Shown: piece after piece, positions 6,977 to 8,930 of the stretch
Layout: every line of letters starts with the position of its first letter
Numbering within the stretch: the stretch's first letter is position 1
Assembly (NCBI GenBank): GCA_028691625.1
Contig: JAQUYZ010000048.1
Coordinates: forward strand, 1-8,930
Direction of reading: 5' to 3'
Length of the DNA stretch: 8,930 bases
Origin: Eubacteriales bacterium
GTDB lineage: Bacteria; Bacillota; Clostridia; Peptostreptococcales; Anaerovoracaceae
Position numbers and translations under genes: made by a program
The notes under the pieces: model-generated
The model's database searches: none
The model's input: only the letters and a program-made list of their open reading frames with translations
What the model was told of the DNA's origin: nothing

Positions 6977-7396
6977 TTATTTGTCGCCCTTCAGTTTCTT
7001 TCTCTTTTGATACACTTCGCTTGCCTGCCTTACAAAGGCCGCATTCAATACGGCGCCTTTTGCTTCCAGTTCCTCAGCAATCTTCAGAAGTTCCTCTTTT
7101 GTGGAACGAAACGGCCGCAGTGCACCGTAGATCTCCAACACCCGCTCATCGGAAAAAGCAGTGAGCTCCGCCGCTCTTCTCAGATTTGCAGCCATTTGAC
7201 GGTTTCCCGCCGATTCCGCGATCTGCGCCTGATATTCCAGTGTCCGGTCGCTGATCCTGCAGTCGTCGATCTTGACATTACCCTCTAAAACCTGTTCCAT
7301 ATTGATCTCGTCCAACTTCTTGCCCGTGGGAGTAAGAATCAGCGACCGCCGTTTATCCGCCAGAGGATAATCCTTCTTAACATTCAGTCGATCCAT
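6977..7396 (-). CDS. pduE: Diol/glycerol dehydratase small subunit
   Basis: Gamma subunit of the adenosylcobalamin-dependent dehydratase, which works as a dimer of large-medium-small trimers. The product is 139 residues. Family motifs are DYPLADKRRSL at 9-19, IAESAGNRQMAANLRRAAELT at about 59-79, RPFRSTKEELL at 94-104 and the C-terminal RKKLKGD. Diol dehydratase small subunits (about 173 residues) have an N-terminal extension before DYPLA that is linked to microcompartment packing and low solubility. Here only eight residues precede DYPLA, the length of glycerol dehydratase DhaE (about 141). The ATG overlaps the medium-subunit stop by one base (TAATG), and AAGGAGG at 7413-7407 serves it, so translation is coupled. 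It is the only small subunit in view and may serve both dehydratases. dhaE would be an equally fair symbol. Confidence 0.95.
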   Translation of the reverse strand: MDRLNVKKDYPLADKRRSLILTPTGKKLDEINMEQVLEGNVKIDDCRISDRTLEYQAQIAESAGNRQMAANLRRAAELTAFSDERVLEIYGALRPFRSTKEELLKIAEELEAKGAVLNAAFVRQASEVYQKRKKLKGDK

Positions 7397-7977
7397 TATT
7401 CCGTTACCTCCTTGATATGAAGCTCTAAGTCAACAGGCGGTTTCCTGCTGACAACCAGCTCGGTTTCTTTGATATGCAGCAAGGCAGCCTTGATCTGATA
7501 TTTAGCAAGGGCCATCTGATCGTTCAGTGTAGGCACCGGCTCCGGTGTGTTGCCCTTTCCATAGCGGGCTGCGTTTTTCCCGATCCTGCGGTAAATTTCC
7601 GCATCGTATAATGGAGCCTGGGGGAAGATCTCCAGATTGTCCAGCTGCTCCAGATCTCTCTGGTGGATCATGATGGTGCCCTTGGACTGAATCCCGATGC
7701 TGATCCCCGATCCGGAGAGCTTCGCCGCCTCATTGGCAAAAGAACAGAGATCGGAACTGTTGTAATATTTCACAAAACGAGGCTTAAAGCCTTCCTCCTC
7801 GATCCCGGCTGCCAATTCCCGCACGACGACGGCATGAGACAGGCCGACGATGGTTTCCCTCTGCTGAACGCCGAAGGACGGAGAAACGGCTATGATAATT
7901 TCATCCGGCTCGCCGCTTGCCATGGCCGGCCCTGCTTCCCTGATTTCCAAAACCAGTCTTTTTTCTGTATTGCTCAT
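7396..7977 (-). CDS. pduD: Diol/glycerol dehydratase medium subunit
   Basis: Beta subunit of the B12-dependent dehydratase, which helps hold the cobalamin against the large-subunit barrel. The product is 193 residues from the ATG at 7977, with AGAGG eight bases upstream; a GTG three codons earlier overlaps the ribosome binding site. Motifs: DEIIIAVSPSFG at 25-36, SGSGISIGIQSKG at 88-100, IHQRDL at 104-109, FPQAP at 118-122, GKNAARYGKG at 133-142 and PVPTLNDQM at 147-155. All are normal for the family. PduD of microcompartments is about 224 residues, with an N-terminal targeting helix before the DEVVI strand. Only 24 residues precede that strand here, and the total matches DhaC of glycerol dehydratase (about 194), so a free cytosolic enzyme is likely. 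It follows the large subunit by 37 bases and overlaps the small subunit by one. Confidence 0.95.
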   Translation of the reverse strand: MSNTEKRLVLEIREAGPAMASGEPDEIIIAVSPSFGVQQRETIVGLSHAVVVRELAAGIEEEGFKPRFVKYYNSSDLCSFANEAAKLSGSGISIGIQSKGTIMIHQRDLEQLDNLEIFPQAPLYDAEIYRRIGKNAARYGKGNTPEPVPTLNDQMALAKYQIKAALLHIKETELVVSRKPPVDLELHIKEVTE

Positions 7978-8014
7978 TCTATTCACCTCTGGAAGTCCTT
8001 CGTACCCTGTAACC

Positions 8015-8930
8015 CTAAGAAGTTAACAGAGTACCGGGCCCTAATATGTTTTCCTTCTGTTTCATTTTACTCCATCGCTCTTCAGAAATCTGGTAGCCCG
8101 TTCCCGGTCCTTCATAAAGGTTCGGATCATTTAATGCGCTTTCCAAATTGAAATTCTCATCGAAAATCGCTGCCGTATGCAGGTAATCTCCGATAATCCT
8201 CTGTTTCAGCATATCCAAAACGTTCTCCGACACGTCGTGAAAGCCCTTCTCCCATAATGCTCTGGCTACATCGAAGCCGGTACTGCCGGCCAGAAACCGT
8301 TCTGCCGCCTTCATATCCTCCACCATGTTTCGCTTCGGCATATCGTAGCTGGAATACGCGTAGGTTGCCGCCTCCACCTCCGCATCCGTGATCTCAGGCA
8401 GATCGAAATATTGAAATACAGCCTGAAGCGCTTTTGTTCCCTTGTTTCTGATGCGGATGGCGTCCTCCTCCCGGATGGGAAGAATTCCGCCGTCAACGCG
8501 CATATCACGCTGTAGAATATACCAGTCATCATAGTCGTCGCAGTCCGTGTTGGAGCCTGCGAACATATCATCATAATTCGGCATCGCACTGTATCCCGAG
8601 CTGATAAAGTCAGTCCCCGGCAGAAGCTGCATAAACACCTTTGACATTCTTCTCATATCGGAATGGGTAAAGGTCTGGTCATTTCCTGATGCAACCTCCA
8701 GATTCAGCATGGATGCCATGAGATTCTCCGCCGCAATGACGCGGAACCCTCCGGGTACCGCACCGGGAATGCCGATACAGCTGACGGACCCATTCTGGGT
8801 GCCCTGCACACCGCAGCTCTTGGTTAAAAACAGGCATCTGGCCTCAACATACAGCATGGATTTTTTCTCGGTATTTCCCATGAGGACCTCTGCTCCCGTC
8901 CCTGAGGTAAACCGCATTTTGATTCCTCTC
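8015..8930 (-). CDS. pduC: Diol/glycerol dehydratase large subunit, C-terminal part (partial)
   Basis: Alpha subunit carrying the active site of the B12-dependent dehydratase. The frame runs off the right edge. About 304 residues are visible, starting near family position 253 (RGIKMRFTSGTGAEV), so the whole protein would be about 555 residues, as expected. The apparent Met in MRFTSG is internal, not a start. Active-site positions present are the glutamine and serine of QNGSVSCIG (Gln296 and Ser301 in Klebsiella numbering), the aspartate of SGNDQTFTHSDMRR (Asp335) and Ser362 in FISSGYSA. Positions 141, 143, 170 and 221 lie outside the window. It is clearly paralogous to the large half of the fused protein downstream, with roughly three-fifths identity by eye. 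It should assemble with the medium and small subunits that follow in the same operon. dhaB is an alternative symbol. Confidence 0.95.
   Translation of the reverse strand, partial: RGIKMRFTSGTGAEVLMGNTEKKSMLYVEARCLFLTKSCGVQGTQNGSVSCIGIPGAVPGGFRVIAAENLMASMLNLEVASGNDQTFTHSDMRRMSKVFMQLLPGTDFISSGYSAMPNYDDMFAGSNTDCDDYDDWYILQRDMRVDGGILPIREEDAIRIRNKGTKALQAVFQYFDLPEITDAEVEAATYAYSSYDMPKRNMVEDMKAAERFLAGSTGFDVARALWEKGFHDVSENVLDMLKQRIIGDYLHTAAIFDENFNLESALNDPNLYEGPGTGYQISEERWSKMKQKENILGPGTLLTS

Noticed and set aside
7987..8014. Search for a cobalamin riboswitch or B12-box near the dehydratase genes
   Set aside because: The gaps between these genes are 1 to 37 bases. Any riboswitch would have to lie beyond the right edge.
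8015..8917. Reading the right-hand large-subunit frame as a complete 300-residue gene starting at the ATG at 8917
   Set aside because: Homology continues upstream of that Met to the window edge and the family is about 555 residues, so this is the end of a longer gene cut by the window.

Overview
The window reads as part of a low-to-mid GC Gram-positive chromosome, most likely from an anaerobic member of the Clostridia. Supporting signs are strong AGGAGG-type ribosome binding sites, a zinc-type L31, an RF1 with the PET tripeptide usual in Firmicutes, the gene order rpmE-prfA-sua5-rpiB-upp, and B12-dependent diol/glycerol dehydratases. All ten genes I can support lie on the minus strand, so the window is transcribed from its right end to its left end. 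I cannot name a species.

Right half (8930 down to 4741): a coenzyme-B12 dehydratase locus. It holds the C-terminal half of a large subunit, a medium subunit and a small subunit. These are followed, one base after the small-subunit stop, by a second, divergent dehydratase in which large and medium subunits are fused into one 744-residue protein. The fusion has no small subunit of its own. It starts with TTG and carries isoleucine where the family has an active-site histidine. Its medium-subunit half has lost motifs that the stand-alone medium subunit keeps. The stand-alone medium and small subunits lack the N-terminal extensions that pack diol dehydratase into microcompartments, and their lengths match the soluble glycerol dehydratase type. 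No reactivase, shell protein or B12 riboswitch is visible here.

Centre (4740 down to 3222): translation genes. rpmE has a good promoter and a strong intrinsic terminator. Directly behind the terminator is an extended -10 promoter for prfA (release factor 1). The prmC methylase often found beside prfA is not here.

From 3221 down to 2968 is a 254-base gap without a protein gene. It has several inverted repeats, some mutually exclusive, and a well-spaced promoter inside the end of prfA that would transcribe it. It looks like a structured leader of the next gene or a small RNA, and is the main non-coding item of interest.

Left third (2967 down to 1): sua5 (tRNA t6A threonylcarbamoyl-AMP synthase), rpiB (pentose phosphate isomerase), upp (uracil salvage) and the N-terminal half of tyrS (tyrosyl-tRNA synthetase, running off the window). 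These are closely spaced housekeeping genes, probably cotranscribed at least in part.
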